DNA of 64,000 nucleotides, taken from Achromobacter xylosoxidans. Lineage in GTDB: Bacteria > Pseudomonadota > Gammaproteobacteria > Burkholderiales > Burkholderiaceae_B. The stretch is from contig NZ_CP061008.1 in assembly GCF_014490035.1 (NCBI RefSeq), positions 1,426,001 to 1,490,000 on the forward strand. The letters run 5' to 3'. The translations under genes and the position numbers were made by a program. Under the pieces are notes generated by a model. The model did not search any database. It was given only the letters and a program-made list of their open reading frames with translations, and had not been told where the DNA came from. Shown piece after piece: positions 26,344-39,363 of this stretch. How positions within the stretch are numbered: position 1 is the first letter of the stretch; each line of letters begins with the position of its first letter.

Positions 26344-27237
26344 ATGCAGCCATCCCGGCGCGCTTTCCTCATGGGCCGTCGTCCGGTCCGCAGCCCGTGG
26401 TCGGCCTTCATCGAGCGGCTGGGCCTGCTCTGCCAGGGTTCCGTTCGAGATCTGGGCGAGGCGGGAGAGGGCGGCCCGCGGGGCCTGCTGACGCCGGCGC
26501 GCGACGCGGATGTGGCGCACGCGCGCACGCTGTGTGCCGAATATCGCGTGACGCTGGCGCTGCACGGGGCTGAAGGACCTTTCGAGACCGCTCATGGACC
26601 AGTCCTCAGGGTGGACCCATCCGCCCTGACCGGCCTGGTGCGCCTGTCCGGCGATAGCGGGCGCTGGCGCGCGCAGCCGGGCACGCCGGTAGCGGCGCTG
26701 GCCCAGGCAGGGCTGCGGCAGTTCGCCGGCCTGCCCGGGAACATGACGCTGGCCGAGTGGCTGGCGGCCAAGGCCAACTGGCCCGCCGGGCGCTGCGCCG
26801 ACTCCGGCGTGCTGGCGCTGGAGGTGATGCTGGCCGACGGCATAGAGGAAACGCTGGGGCCGTTCGGCGAGTCGGACGTCCAGCCGCTGCGTTCCGCCAC
26901 CGTGCAGCGTCTGGTGCCGGCGCTGTTCCAGCTGGCCTCGGGCGGCGATGCCTTCGCCACCCGGGACGGCGAGCGCTGGCTGGGCCGCTACCGGCTGGAC
27001 GCGCTCAAGCCCGACGCGCCCGCCACCGTCAACCTGGCGCATCTGCTGCTGGGGCATGGCGGCACGCTGGCCTGGGTGCAGTCGGTGACGCTGGCCGACG
27101 CCGCGCCGGCGCCGCAGCCGCAGCCGCAGGCGGAGCGGGAGGAGCCGCCTGGTCTGGCCACCACCCGGTTGGACTCCCGGGTGAAGGCTCTGTTCGACCC
27201 GGATGGACGGTTCCCCTTATTCCACATCGCGGAATAG
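26344..27237 (+). CDS. FAD-linked oxidase-like protein (GlcE-like), function unknown
   Basis: The 297-residue protein (start ATG 26344) resembles a degenerate vanillyl-alcohol-oxidase/GlcE-type FAD protein. A typical LTPARDADVAHA segment appears at about 48-59, and the C-terminus reads RVKALFDPDGRFP, close to the conserved 'K..FDP.G..N' end of that family. The usual central glycine motif is weak, so FAD binding is uncertain. The N-terminus SRRAFLMG looks like a Tat motif but no hydrophobic stretch follows, so it is probably cytoplasmic. The start lies 42 bp from the divergent aminotransferase. Confidence 0.55.
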   Translation: MQPSRRAFLMGRRPVRSPWSAFIERLGLLCQGSVRDLGEAGEGGPRGLLTPARDADVAHARTLCAEYRVTLALHGAEGPFETAHGPVLRVDPSALTGLVRLSGDSGRWRAQPGTPVAALAQAGLRQFAGLPGNMTLAEWLAAKANWPAGRCADSGVLALEVMLADGIEETLGPFGESDVQPLRSATVQRLVPALFQLASGGDAFATRDGERWLGRYRLDALKPDAPATVNLAHLLLGHGGTLAWVQSVTLADAAPAPQPQPQAEREEPPGLATTRLDSRVKALFDPDGRFPLFHIAE

Positions 27238-27379
27238 CGACAATTTGTAAGCTGACGCTAACATGGGACGCGTCTGCTTATCCAACGGGCAGGCGGGCAT
27301 TGCCGAGGTATCGCGGCGTCCGTCATCGGAATAGAATTCCCCCCTTTCGTGTCACACACTCTAGCCAGTAGCCGCCACT

Positions 27380-29668
27380 ATGGATGCCAATCTCCGCAAA
27401 GCCGCCCTTGAATACCATGAGCTTGGACGCCCCGGCAAAATCTCGGTCACGCCGACCAAGCAGCTCACCAACCAGCGCGACCTGGCCCTGGCGTACTCGC
27501 CCGGCGTGGCGGCGGCCTGCGAAGAAATCGTGGCCGATCCGGCCAATGTGTACCGCTACACGGCGCGCGGCAACCTGGTGGGCGTGATCACCAACGGCAC
27601 CGCGGTGCTGGGCCTGGGCAATATCGGCGCATTGGCCTCCAAGCCGGTGATGGAAGGCAAGGCGGTGCTGTTCAAGAAGTTTGCCGGCCTGGACGTTTTC
27701 GACATCGAGATCAACGAGACCGACCCGGACAAGCTGGTCGAGATCATCGCCGGCCTGGAAGCCACCTTCGGCGGCATCAACCTCGAAGACATCAAGGCTC
27801 CGGAGTGCTTCACGGTCGAACGCAAGCTGCGCGAGCGCATGAAGATTCCGGTCTTCCACGACGACCAGCACGGCACCGCGATCTGTGTGTCCGCCGCCTT
27901 CATCAACGGCCTGAAGGTCGTGGGCAAGGACATCAAGCAGGTCAAGGTGGTGACTTCGGGCGCAGGCGCCGCCGCGCTGGCCTGCCTGGACCTGATGGTG
28001 GACCTGGGCCTGCCGCTGGAAAACGTCTGGGTCACCGACATCGAAGGCGTGGTCTACGAAGGCCGCACCGTGCTGATGGACCCGGACAAGGCGCGCTTCG
28101 CGCAGAAGACCGACGCCCGCAAGCTGGCCGAAGTGATCCAGGGTGCCGACGTGTTCCTGGGCCTGTCGGCCGGCGGCGTGCTCAAGCCGGAAATGGTTGC
28201 GGCCATGGGTCCGCGCCCGCTGATCCTGGCGCTGGCCAACCCCACGCCCGAGATCCTGCCGGAACTGGCGCAATCGGTGCGCGATGACGTGGTCATGGCG
28301 ACTGGCCGTTCGGACTATCCGAACCAGGTCAACAACGTGCTGTGCTTCCCCTACATCTTCCGCGGCGCGCTGGATGTGGGCGCCACCACCATCACTCGCG
28401 AAATGGAAAAGGCGGCGGTGTATGCCATTGCCGAGCTGGCCGAGGAAGAGCAGAACGAAGTGGTGGCCGCAGCCTACGGCACCTTTGATATTTCGTTCGG
28501 CCCCGAATACCTGATCCCCAAGCCCTTCGATCCGCGCCTGATCGTGCGCATCGCCCCGGCGGTGGCCAAGGCCGCAATGGAAGGCGGCGTGGCCACGCGC
28601 CCGCTGGCGGACCTGGAAGCCTACGAAGAACAGCTGCAGCAGTTCGTGTACCACTCGGGTGCCTTCATGAAGCCGCTGTTCTCGGCGTCCAAGCGCATCG
28701 TGCGCGAAGGCGGTCCGGCCCGCATCGTATTCGCCGAAGGCGAGGACGAGCGCGTGCTGCGCGCGGTGCAGGTGATCGTCGATGAAGGCCTGGCCCGTCC
28801 CATCCTGGTGGGCCGTCCGTCGGTGCTGCTGACCCGTATCGAAAAACTGGGCCTGCGGCTGCGCCTCGGGGAAGACGTCGAAGTCACCAATCCCGAATAT
28901 GACGAGCGCTTCCACCAGTACTGGACCACGTACTGGGAGCTGATGTGCCGCCGCGGCATCACCAAGGAAATGGCCCGCGTGGAAATGCGCCGCCGCATGA
29001 CCTTGATCGGCGCGATGATGGTGCGCCTGGGCGACGCCGACGGCATGGTCTGCGGTTCGGTGGGCGCGTACCACGACCACCTGCGCTTCGTGGACGAGGT
29101 CATCGGCCGCCGTCCTGGCCACAACGTGTACGCCGCCATGAACATCCTGCTGCTCAACGAGCGCACGGTGGTGCTGGTGGACACGCACGTCAACGATGAG
29201 CCCTCGGCCGAGCAGATCGCCGAATTCACCATCGCCGCCGCCAACGAGATGCGCCGCATGTATCTGGCGCCCAAGGTCGCGCTGCTGTCGCGGTCTAACT
29301 TCGGCTCGGGCAGTTCGGCCTCGGGCGCGAAGATGCGCCGCGCGCTGGAACTGGTGCGCGAGGCCGCGCCGGAACTTGAGATCGACGGTGAAATGCACGG
29401 CGACTGCGCGCTGGACGAGGCGCTGCGCATGCGCATTCTGCCGTCCTCCACGCTCAAGGGCCAGGCCAATCTGCTGGTGTGCCCGAACGTGGACTCGGGC
29501 AACATCGCCTACAACCTGTTGAAGACCGCCGCCGGCAGCAACGTCGCGGTGGGTCCGTTCCTGCTGGGCGCCAACGCACCGGTGCACATCCTGACCTCCA
29601 GCTCCACCGTGCGCCGCATCGTCAACATGACCGCGATGACGGTGGTCGATGTCAATACACCGCGTTGA
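27380..29668 (+). CDS. maeB: NADP-dependent malic enzyme with C-terminal phosphotransacetylase-like domain
   Basis: MaeB decarboxylates malate to pyruvate and makes NADPH. The 762 residues (E. coli 759) consist of the malic enzyme domains (about 1-430, with [11 protein letters not shown] and [10 protein letters not shown]) and a PTA-like domain (about 435-762) that in MaeB is regulatory, sensing acetyl-CoA, rather than catalytic. It overlaps the patatin gene by 20 bp, suggesting coupled expression. Confidence 0.96.
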   Translation: MDANLRKAALEYHELGRPGKISVTPTKQLTNQRDLALAYSPGVAAACEEIVADPANVYRYTARGNLVGVITNGTAVLGLGNIGALASKPVMEGKAVLFKKFAGLDVFDIEINETDPDKLVEIIAGLEATFGGINLEDIKAPECFTVERKLRERMKIPVFHDDQHGTAICVSAAFINGLKVVGKDIKQVKVVTSGAGAAALACLDLMVDLGLPLENVWVTDIEGVVYEGRTVLMDPDKARFAQKTDARKLAEVIQGADVFLGLSAGGVLKPEMVAAMGPRPLILALANPTPEILPELAQSVRDDVVMATGRSDYPNQVNNVLCFPYIFRGALDVGATTITREMEKAAVYAIAELAEEEQNEVVAAAYGTFDISFGPEYLIPKPFDPRLIVRIAPAVAKAAMEGGVATRPLADLEAYEEQLQQFVYHSGAFMKPLFSASKRIVREGGPARIVFAEGEDERVLRAVQVIVDEGLARPILVGRPSVLLTRIEKLGLRLRLGEDVEVTNPEYDERFHQYWTTYWELMCRRGITKEMARVEMRRRMTLIGAMMVRLGDADGMVCGSVGAYHDHLRFVDEVIGRRPGHNVYAAMNILLLNERTVVLVDTHVNDEPSAEQIAEFTIAAANEMRRMYLAPKVALLSRSNFGSGSSASGAKMRRALELVREAAPELEIDGEMHGDCALDEALRMRILPSSTLKGQANLLVCPNVDSGNIAYNLLKTAAGSNVAVGPFLLGANAPVHILTSSSTVRRIVNMTAMTVVDVNTPR

Positions 29669-30881
29669 CGTGACGCCACCCGGTCCGGCGTGCCCGCGCA
29701 CGCCGACCGGCCTGGTCCTGACCGGTGGCGGCGCCCGCGCCGCCTATCAGGTGGGCGTGCTCAGCGCCATCATGGAATTGCTGGATCCTGACTGGCATTC
29801 GCGTTTCCAGAATCCCTTTCACATCATCTGCGGCACGTCCGCCGGCGCCATCAACGCCGCCGCGCTGGCCTGCCGCGCCGACCGGCCCCATCTGGGCGTG
29901 CGCCGCATCCGCCGGCTGTGGTCTTCACTGAATACCGACATGATCTACCGGGCCGACGCGCCCGGCCTGATCCGCACCGGCGTGCGCTGGCTGGGGCTGC
30001 TGTCGCTGGGGTGGATGTATTCGGGCCTGACGCGCAAGCGGCCCCATTCGCTGCTGGACAACAGCCCCATGCAGGCTCTGCTGGAGCGGGTGCTGGACTT
30101 CCAGCATCTGCGCACCAACCTGGAAACCGGCGCGCTGTCGGCGCTGGCGATCACGGCCTCGGGCTATACCAGCGGCGAGCACTTGACCTTCTACCAGGCG
30201 CACACGCCCATCGAGCCCTGGCACCGCTATCTGCGCCTGGCGCTGCCCACGCCCATCGGCATCGACCACCTGATGGCCTCGTCCGCCATTCCGTTCGTCT
30301 TTCCGGCCCGGCAGGTGCAGGTGCACGGCAAGGGGGAGTGGTGCGGCGATGGCTCGATGCGCCAGCTTGCGCCCATCAGTCCTGCCATCCACCTGGGCGC
30401 GCATCGCGTGCTGGTGATCGGCACGGGTTTCCGCGACGAAACCCACCCGGAAAACCGCGAGGATTCGCCGCCTTACCCCTCGCTGGCCCAGGTCGGCGGA
30501 CATGCGCTGGCCAGCATCTTCCTGGACGGCCTGTCGGCGGACGTCGAGCGCCTGGAGCGCATCAACTTCCTGATGGATCAGTCCGGCCCGGAAGGGGCGC
30601 AGCACGGGCATGCGCGCCGCATCGAGGTCCTGACGATCACGCCCAGCCAGTCGCTGGACGTCATGGCGCTGGAACATTTGCAGGATATGCCGACCCAGGC
30701 CCGTGCTCTTTTCCGCGTACTCGGTGTATCGTCCGATCCAGACCGTCCCGGCGGCGGTTCGCTGATGTCCTACCTCTTATTTGAATCCAGCTACACCAAG
30801 CGATTGATTGAACTGGGTTATGCCGATACGATGCAGCGTAACGACGAAGTGATCGCCTTTTTCAAGGGGGCTCAGGCATGA
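29649..30881 (+). CDS. Patatin-like phospholipase
   Basis: The 410-residue hydrolase has the patatin fold: an oxyanion-hole motif near residue 24 (LTGGGARAAYQVG), the serine elbow GTSAG at about 62-66, and the catalytic Asp in CGDGSMRQ. No signal peptide is present, so it acts in the cytoplasm or at the inner membrane face. It starts inside the 3' end of maeB and overlaps the barstar gene by 4 bp (ATGA). Substrate and role are unknown; relatives act on phospholipids. Confidence 0.88.
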   Translation: MSIHRVDVTPPGPACPRTPTGLVLTGGGARAAYQVGVLSAIMELLDPDWHSRFQNPFHIICGTSAGAINAAALACRADRPHLGVRRIRRLWSSLNTDMIYRADAPGLIRTGVRWLGLLSLGWMYSGLTRKRPHSLLDNSPMQALLERVLDFQHLRTNLETGALSALAITASGYTSGEHLTFYQAHTPIEPWHRYLRLALPTPIGIDHLMASSAIPFVFPARQVQVHGKGEWCGDGSMRQLAPISPAIHLGAHRVLVIGTGFRDETHPENREDSPPYPSLAQVGGHALASIFLDGLSADVERLERINFLMDQSGPEGAQHGHARRIEVLTITPSQSLDVMALEHLQDMPTQARALFRVLGVSSDPDRPGGGSLMSYLLFESSYTKRLIELGYADTMQRNDEVIAFFKGAQA

Positions 30882-31345
30882 CGCGCAATGGCCAATCTAC
30901 TCTGCAGCGGCAGCTGATGCGCGGCGGTGCGCTGGCCCATGACGGGCTGGACAAGAAGGCCGTGGTGGACGCCGCCCATGAGCTTGGCCTGGCCCTGTTC
31001 GTCGCCAATTGCGATCCTGCCCGCAGCCGTTCCGCCGTGCTGCGCGCCATCGTCAAGGCAGTGGATTTCCCCGAATACTTCGGCGGCAACCTCGACGCCC
31101 TCTACGACTGCCTGTGCGATACCGTGCTGGACCACAAGACCGGCGTGGTGCTGTGGCTGTACAAGCTGCATTCGGGCGACCCGGCGCTGGAAGAAGACTC
31201 GGGCCGCATTGAAACCGTCTGCTCCGACGCGGCCGATTTCGCCCGCGAAAACGGCCGCGTTTTTGCGTATGTCATCGAACACGCCGGACGCCATCCGGAC
31301 CCCGAGCCCGGGGTGGCGGCAGCGCCCTACGGCGAAGACCACTGA
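30878..31345 (+). CDS. Barstar-like ribonuclease inhibitor family protein
   Basis: The 155-residue protein has the barstar fold from about 45 to 135, with the family motif DFPEYFGGNLDALYDCLCD. Barstar proteins inhibit barnase-type ribonucleases, but many homologues such as YhcO have no known partner. No ribonuclease gene is visible here. It overlaps the patatin gene by ATGA, so the two are translated together. The first 40 residues are an extension not needed for the barstar fold. Confidence 0.85.
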   Translation: MTRNGQSTLQRQLMRGGALAHDGLDKKAVVDAAHELGLALFVANCDPARSRSAVLRAIVKAVDFPEYFGGNLDALYDCLCDTVLDHKTGVVLWLYKLHSGDPALEEDSGRIETVCSDAADFARENGRVFAYVIEHAGRHPDPEPGVAAAPYGEDH

Positions 31346-31355
31346 TCCGGTTGTT

Positions 31356-32087
31356 TTACCAGGCCAGCAGCGCGCTGGCCGCCGACAGCAGCGCCAGCCC
31401 CGCGGTCTCGGTGCGCAGCACCCGGGGGCCGAATCGCACCGCCTGCACGCCCGCCTCGCGGGCCTGGGCCAATTCCTTGTCCGACCATCCTCCCTCCGGT
31501 CCCACCAGCAGGGTCAGCGCCTGCAGGCCGGGCGCGGCCCGCAGCGCGCCGGCAAGATCGTCCCGCGCTTCCGGGTGGCACAGCAGGCGCAGGCCGTCCG
31601 CGGGCTGCTGCAGCCATTCGGCCAGGGTGACCGGCGCGTCCACCGCCATCAGCCGGTTGCGGCCGCATTGTTCGCTGGCGGACTGCGCGATGCGCTGCCA
31701 ATGCGCCACGCGCTTGTCCAGCCGGGCGCCCGACAGCTGCAGCACGCTGCGCTGGGCGGCGATGGGGCTGACGCGCGCGGCGCCCAGCTCCACGGCCTTT
31801 TCCACCACCCAGTCCATCTTGTCCCCGGAAGGCAGGCCCTGCACCAGGGTGACGCGGCCGCCCAGTTCGGCCTCGCGCGGCAGGAATTCGCCCAACTGGG
31901 CAAAACCAGCCTTGCCTTCCACTTCGAGCGTGGCGGGATACTCGCCGCCCTGGCCGTTGAACAGCGCCACGGCCTCGCCCGCGCGCAGGCGCAGCACGCG
32001 CAGCGCATGGTGCGCCAGGGCTTCGGGAAGCGCCACGCGGGCGCCGGTACTCAGGGGGATATCGCAGAAGAAGCGGGGGGCTGACAT
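31356..32087 (-). CDS. rsmE: 16S rRNA (uracil-1498-N3)-methyltransferase RsmE
   Basis: RsmE methylates U1498 of 16S rRNA using SAM. The 243 residues (E. coli also 243) have an N-terminal PUA-like part (about 1-70) and a SPOUT knot domain with the family motifs ERSASEQCGRNR-like (SASEQCGRN), LLVGPEGGWSDKE and RVLRTETAGLALL. It is convergent with the barstar gene (10 bp between stops) and divergent from tkt. Confidence 0.95.
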   Translation of the reverse strand: MSAPRFFCDIPLSTGARVALPEALAHHALRVLRLRAGEAVALFNGQGGEYPATLEVEGKAGFAQLGEFLPREAELGGRVTLVQGLPSGDKMDWVVEKAVELGAARVSPIAAQRSVLQLSGARLDKRVAHWQRIAQSASEQCGRNRLMAVDAPVTLAEWLQQPADGLRLLCHPEARDDLAGALRAAPGLQALTLLVGPEGGWSDKELAQAREAGVQAVRFGPRVLRTETAGLALLSAASALLAW

Positions 32088-32155
32088 AAATGTGCGAGAA
32101 CTGATTTGATGTGGAGAAGGATACTTTTGCCGCCGGGCCGTCCCAAGGCAAAAAC

Positions 32156-32206
32156 GCCCCCTTGGGGGGCAGCTAGCCCGCGCAGCGGGCGCGGCGTGGG
32201 GGCACT
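32156..32206. repeat. REP-like double-hairpin repeat, copy 1
   Basis: Two hairpins lie side by side: GCCCCCTTGGGGGGC (32156-32170) and GCCCGCGCAGCGGGC (32176-32190), followed by a GTGGGGGC tail. A similar pair in the same order is at 40675-40710. They are intergenic and palindromic, as repetitive extragenic elements are. The rest of 32088-32352 shows no gene. Confidence 0.7.
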
Positions 32207-32352
32207 TGTCCTCAGAAAGCTAGCCTAGCACGGGCCGCCTTATGGCCGATGGCGTCGGGGAAACCCCTGGATGCTAAAATCCCATGCTTCGCAACCTACT
32301 CAACTGGCCCCTATTTTGACCGTAGGCCCGCCAGCTTCAAAGAGCCTTCCGA

Positions 32353-35414
<3,062 letters not shown>

Positions 35415-35434
35415 GCAACACGGCTAGTCCATAG

Positions 35435-35482
35435 AGGGGACGGATTTGTTTTCCGCGTACGCGGAAAATGGGTTCGTCCCCT
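35435..35482. repeat. Long nested palindrome between gap and pgk
   Basis: Outer arms AGGGGACG (35435-35442) and CGTCCCCT (35475-35482) enclose a perfect 20-bp palindrome TTTTCCGCGTACGCGGAAAA (35449-35468). The transcript would form an extended two-part hairpin in the 95-bp gap. It could moderate pgk expression or be an extragenic repeat; no T-run follows it. Confidence 0.75.
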
Positions 35483-35509
35483 TTGTACGCCCATCGTAGG
35501 AATCCAAAT

Positions 35510-36706
35510 ATGTCCAAGGTCAACACTCTGTCCGCGCTGGCCAAGTCCGGCGCCCTGTCCGGCAAGCGCGTGTTCATCCGCGCCGATCTGAACGTGCCGT
35601 TCGACGACGCCGGCCGCATCAGCGAAGACACCCGCATCCGCGCCTCGGTGCCTGGCATCCGCATGGCGTTGGACGCCGGCGCGGCCGTCATGGTCACCTC
35701 CCACCTGGGCCGTCCCAAGGAAGGCGTGCTGACCGAAGCCGATTCGTTGGCCAAGGTCGGCCAGCGCCTGTCCGAACTGCTGGGCATGCCGGTGCAGCTG
35801 GTGCGCGACTGGGTCGACGGCGTCCAGGTCGATCATGGCCAGGTCGTGCTGCTGGAAAACTGCCGCGTCAACGTCGGCGAAAAGAAAGACGACGAAACGC
35901 TGGCCAAGAAGATGGCCGCGCTGTGCGACGTCTACGTCAACGACGCGTTTGGCACCGCCCACCGCGCCGAAGCCACCACCCACGGCATCGCGCGCTTTGC
36001 GCCCGTGGCCTGCGCCGGTCCGCTGCTGGCCGCCGAACTGGAAGCCCTGGGCCGCGCGCTGCACGAACCCAAGCGTCCGCTGGTCGCCATCGTTGGCGGC
36101 TCCAAGGTATCGACCAAGCTGTCGATCCTGCAGTCGCTGGCCGACAAGGTCGACCAGCTGGTCGTGGGCGGCGGCATCGCCAACACCTTCATGCTGGCTG
36201 CCGGCCTGTCCATCGGCAAGTCGCTGGCTGAACCCGACCAGGTCGACCAGGCGCGCGCCGTGATCGACATCATGAAGCAGCGCGGCGCCGCCGTGCCGAT
36301 TCCGGTGGACGTGGTGTGCGCCAAGTCCTTTGGCGCCGACGCCGAAGCCACCGTCAAGGCGGCGCAAGACGTGGCCGACGACGACATGATCCTGGACATC
36401 GGCCCCAAGACCGCGGCGCAACTGGCCGATATCCTGAAGCAGGCCGGCACCATCGTCTGGAACGGCCCGGTGGGCGTGTTCGAGTTCGACCAGTTCGCCA
36501 ACGGCACCGAGGTGGTGGCGCGCGCGATCGCCGAATCGGAAGGCTTCTCGATCGCCGGTGGCGGCGACACCCTGGCCGCCATTGCCAAGTACGGCATCGG
36601 CGAGCAGGTCGGCTACATCTCGACCGGCGGCGGCGCTTTCCTGGAATTCCTGGAAGGCAAGACCCTGCCCGCCGTGGCCGTGCTGGAAGCGCGCTACGCC
36701 AAGTAA
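35510..36706 (+). CDS. pgk: Phosphoglycerate kinase
   Basis: Pgk transfers phosphate from 1,3-bisphosphoglycerate to ADP. From ATG 35510 (with TAGGAA upstream) it has 398 residues. The N-terminal [10 protein letters not shown] and the C-terminal nucleotide-binding segments [12 protein letters not shown] and [14 protein letters not shown] are intact. It follows gap across a palindrome and ends at a strong terminator. Confidence 0.98.
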   Translation: MSKVNTLSALAKSGALSGKRVFIRADLNVPFDDAGRISEDTRIRASVPGIRMALDAGAAVMVTSHLGRPKEGVLTEADSLAKVGQRLSELLGMPVQLVRDWVDGVQVDHGQVVLLENCRVNVGEKKDDETLAKKMAALCDVYVNDAFGTAHRAEATTHGIARFAPVACAGPLLAAELEALGRALHEPKRPLVAIVGGSKVSTKLSILQSLADKVDQLVVGGGIANTFMLAAGLSIGKSLAEPDQVDQARAVIDIMKQRGAAVPIPVDVVCAKSFGADAEATVKAAQDVADDDMILDIGPKTAAQLADILKQAGTIVWNGPVGVFEFDQFANGTEVVARAIAESEGFSIAGGGDTLAAIAKYGIGEQVGYISTGGGAFLEFLEGKTLPAVAVLEARYAK

Positions 36707-36728
36707 TACGGCTAGCCATGCAAGACCG

Positions 36729-36757
36729 AAGCCGCCCCGATGGGGCGGCTTTTTTTT
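36729..36757 (+). terminator. Intrinsic terminator after pgk
   Basis: A perfect 10-bp stem (36729-36738 with 36742-36751) with a GAT loop runs into eight Ts. It closes the tkt-gap-pgk unit. Confidence 0.95.
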
Positions 36758-36864
36758 ATGCCGGCGCCTTGATCCCGGCCGCCCCGGTTTGGCTGGCTTG
36801 GTGTAGCCTTGGCGCAATCTGGCGCGCCTCGCGCTCGCTTCATCCCCGATTTCTCCGCAGCACC

Positions 36865-38553
36865 ATGAACCTACGCTTCATTCCCGGCCTCAACAATTTC
36901 CGCGGCATCAACCGGGAATCGGCGCGGCGCGACATCACCGCCGGCCTGAGCGTGGCGGCGGTGGCGCTGCCGGTGGGCCTGGCCTATGCCGCCATGATGG
37001 GCGTGCCGCCGGTGGCGGGCCTGTGGGCGGCCATCGCCGGGATGCTGGGCTACGCCTTGTTCGGCTCGTCGCGCACCTTGATCGTCGGGCCGGATACGGC
37101 CACCTGCACCCTTATCGCCGCCACCCTGACCGGCATGGCGCTGACCACGCCGGAAGAGCGGCTGGTGGCCGCCACCGGCATCGCCCTGACGGTGGGCGTG
37201 GGCTGCCTGATCGCGCGCGCGCTGCGGCTGGGCGTGCTGGCCAACCTGCTGTCGCGGCCGGTGCTGATCGGCTACATGGCGGGCGTGGCGATCACGCTGG
37301 CGCTGTCGCAGTTGAGCGGCCTGACCGGCGTGGGCCTGCGCAACAGCGGCCTGGTGCATCCCTTTCTGGAGCTGTCGCGGCGTCTGCCCGAAATCCAGAT
37401 CCCGACCCTGATCCTGGGCCTGACGTCCTGCGCGCTGCTGGTGGCGGTCAAGCGCTGGCGGCCGAACTGGCCCGGTCCCATCCTGCTGGTGGTGCTGGCC
37501 TGCGTGCTGTCCTGGCTGTTCAACTTTCCTGGCCTGGGCATCGCCGTCGTGGGCGAGGTGCCTGCGGGCTTGCCAGCCCTGAGCCTGCCGGTGCGCCTGG
37601 AGGGCGTGGACGGCATCCTGCTGGGCGCGGCGGGGGTGCTCGTTGTCAGCTTTTCCAGCGGCATCGTGACGGCGCGCAGCTTTGCCGCGCGCACGGGCGA
37701 ACACGTGGATCCCAACCGCGAGCTGGTGGGCTTTGGCGCGGCCAACATGGCGGTGGGCCTGTTCCAGGGCTTCGTGGTGACGGGCGCGGACTCGCGCACG
37801 GCGGTGGGGCTGGTGGCCGGCGGTTCCTCGCCGCTGGTCAGCGTCACCGCGGCGGTGGCGTTGGCGGTGGTGGTGAGCCTATTGAGCGGGCCGCTGTTCT
37901 GGCTGCCGCAGGCCGTGCTGTCGGCCATCCTGCTGCTGGCCGCCATCAGCCTGTTCGACGGCCATGCCTTCATGCGCCTGGCACGCATTTCGCGCATCGA
38001 GCTGGCCTTCGGCATCCTGGCCGCGGTGGGCGTGGTGGGCTTTGGCGTGCTGCAGGGCGTGGCGGTGTCGGTCGGCGCCACGCTGCTGTATGCGATGTAT
38101 GTGTCGGGCAATCCGCGCGATGCCTTGCTGGGCCGGCTGCCCGGGGAAACGGTGCTGGGCAAGCTGCACCTGAATCCCGAAGCCCAGCCGGTGCCGGGTA
38201 CGGTGATCTGGCTGTTCGAGTCCTCGGTGTGGTTCTTCAACGCCGACGCCTTCCGCCGCCGCGCGCGCGAGGTCATCGAGCAGGCGGGCGACGTGCGCTG
38301 GTTCGTGCTGGACGCCGAAGCCATGACCCAGGCCGACGCCGACGCGGTCGAGGCGCTGTATGAACTGAAGCACGAGCTGGACGAGCGCGGCATCACGCTG
38401 CTGGTGGCGGGCGGACATGGCCAGTTCCGCACCGCGCTGGAGCGCTCCGGCCTGGTCAAGAAGATCGGTCGCGACAAGATCTTCGGCAGCCCCGAGCAGG
38501 CCGTGGAAGCGATCGAACGCTGGCGCCAGGCGCCGCCCGCGGCGCTGGGCTAG
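36865..38553 (+). CDS. SulP-family anion transporter with C-terminal STAS domain
   Basis: The 562-residue transporter has the SulP membrane core (about 25-420, roughly a dozen helices, with LAYAAMMGVPPVAGLW and the VTGADSRTAVG segment) and a cytoplasmic STAS domain (about 435-550). SulP proteins move sulfate, bicarbonate or dicarboxylates; the substrate here cannot be assigned. The ATG at 36865 lies just after the pgk terminator and gives the family N-terminus. Confidence 0.9.
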   Translation: MNLRFIPGLNNFRGINRESARRDITAGLSVAAVALPVGLAYAAMMGVPPVAGLWAAIAGMLGYALFGSSRTLIVGPDTATCTLIAATLTGMALTTPEERLVAATGIALTVGVGCLIARALRLGVLANLLSRPVLIGYMAGVAITLALSQLSGLTGVGLRNSGLVHPFLELSRRLPEIQIPTLILGLTSCALLVAVKRWRPNWPGPILLVVLACVLSWLFNFPGLGIAVVGEVPAGLPALSLPVRLEGVDGILLGAAGVLVVSFSSGIVTARSFAARTGEHVDPNRELVGFGAANMAVGLFQGFVVTGADSRTAVGLVAGGSSPLVSVTAAVALAVVVSLLSGPLFWLPQAVLSAILLLAAISLFDGHAFMRLARISRIELAFGILAAVGVVGFGVLQGVAVSVGATLLYAMYVSGNPRDALLGRLPGETVLGKLHLNPEAQPVPGTVIWLFESSVWFFNADAFRRRAREVIEQAGDVRWFVLDAEAMTQADADAVEALYELKHELDERGITLLVAGGHGQFRTALERSGLVKKIGRDKIFGSPEQAVEAIERWRQAPPAALG

Positions 38554-38589
38554 CGCGCCCAGCCAAGGCGCCCCGGCCAGGCGCCCCCC

Positions 38590-39363
38590 TTAATCGATGA
38601 TGTGATAGCCGCCGTCGATATAGATCGTCTGGCCGGTCATGCGGCGGGCGGCATCGGTGGCGAGCCAGGCGGTGGCTTCGCCCACGTCGTCGATGGACAC
38701 CAGGCTGCGCGTGGGCGCCTTGGCCTGGGCGCGGTCCAGCAGCGCGTCGAATTCGGCGATGCCCGAAGCGGCGCGCGTCTTCAGCGGCCCCGGCGATATC
38801 GCGTGCACGCGTATGCCCTGCGGGCCCAGTTCCGCCGCCAGGTAGCGGGTGGCGGACTCCAGCGCCGCCTTTACCGGCCCCATCATGTTGTAGTGCTCGA
38901 CCACCATCTGCGAGCCGTAGTAGCTCATGCAGAACAACGCGCCGCCGTTGCGCATCAGCGGCTCGGCCAGCTTGGCCATGCGGATGAAGGACCAGCAGGA
39001 CACGTCCATGGCCTGCAGGAAGCCTTCGCGCGAGCAGTCGGTCACGCGGCCGTGCAGATCGTCGCGCGGGGCGAAGGCGATGGAATGCAGCACGAAATCC
39101 AGCTGACCCCATTCGGCGGCCACGCTGTCGAACACGGCCTCCAGCTGGCCTTCGCGCATCAGGTCCAGCGGCAAGAGCAGGGGCGCTTCCACCTGGCGGG
39201 CCAGCGGCTCCACATGCCGCAAGGCCTTGTCGTTCAGGTAGGTCACGGCCAATTCCGCGCCCAGGGCGTGAAACGCCTTGGCGCAGCCCCAGGCGATCGA
39301 ATCCGCATTGGCGATACCCGTCACCAGGCCGCGCTTGCCCGCCAGCGGCAGGAGCGCGCTCAT
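38590..39363 (-). CDS. fabI: Enoyl-[acyl-carrier-protein] reductase (FabI-type)
   Basis: FabI reduces enoyl-ACP in fatty acid elongation. The 257 residues are a short-chain dehydrogenase of FabI type, with GIANADSIAWG at the cofactor site and Y-x6-K in HYNMMGPVKAAL. It is the last gene of DUF3141-pta-ackA-fabI and overlaps ackA by ATGA. This may not be the housekeeping enzyme, because fabI-like genes in this operon often occur beside a second fabI; only a genome-wide check can tell. Confidence 0.88.
   Translation of the reverse strand: MSALLPLAGKRGLVTGIANADSIAWGCAKAFHALGAELAVTYLNDKALRHVEPLARQVEAPLLLPLDLMREGQLEAVFDSVAAEWGQLDFVLHSIAFAPRDDLHGRVTDCSREGFLQAMDVSCWSFIRMAKLAEPLMRNGGALFCMSYYGSQMVVEHYNMMGPVKAALESATRYLAAELGPQGIRVHAISPGPLKTRAASGIAEFDALLDRAQAKAPTRSLVSIDDVGEATAWLATDAARRMTGQTIYIDGGYHIID

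Noticed and set aside
27323..29701. A 792-codon minus-strand open frame opposite maeB
   Set aside because: Same reason: composition is His/Arg/Gln/Val-biased, no family motif, and maeB on the plus strand is unmistakable.
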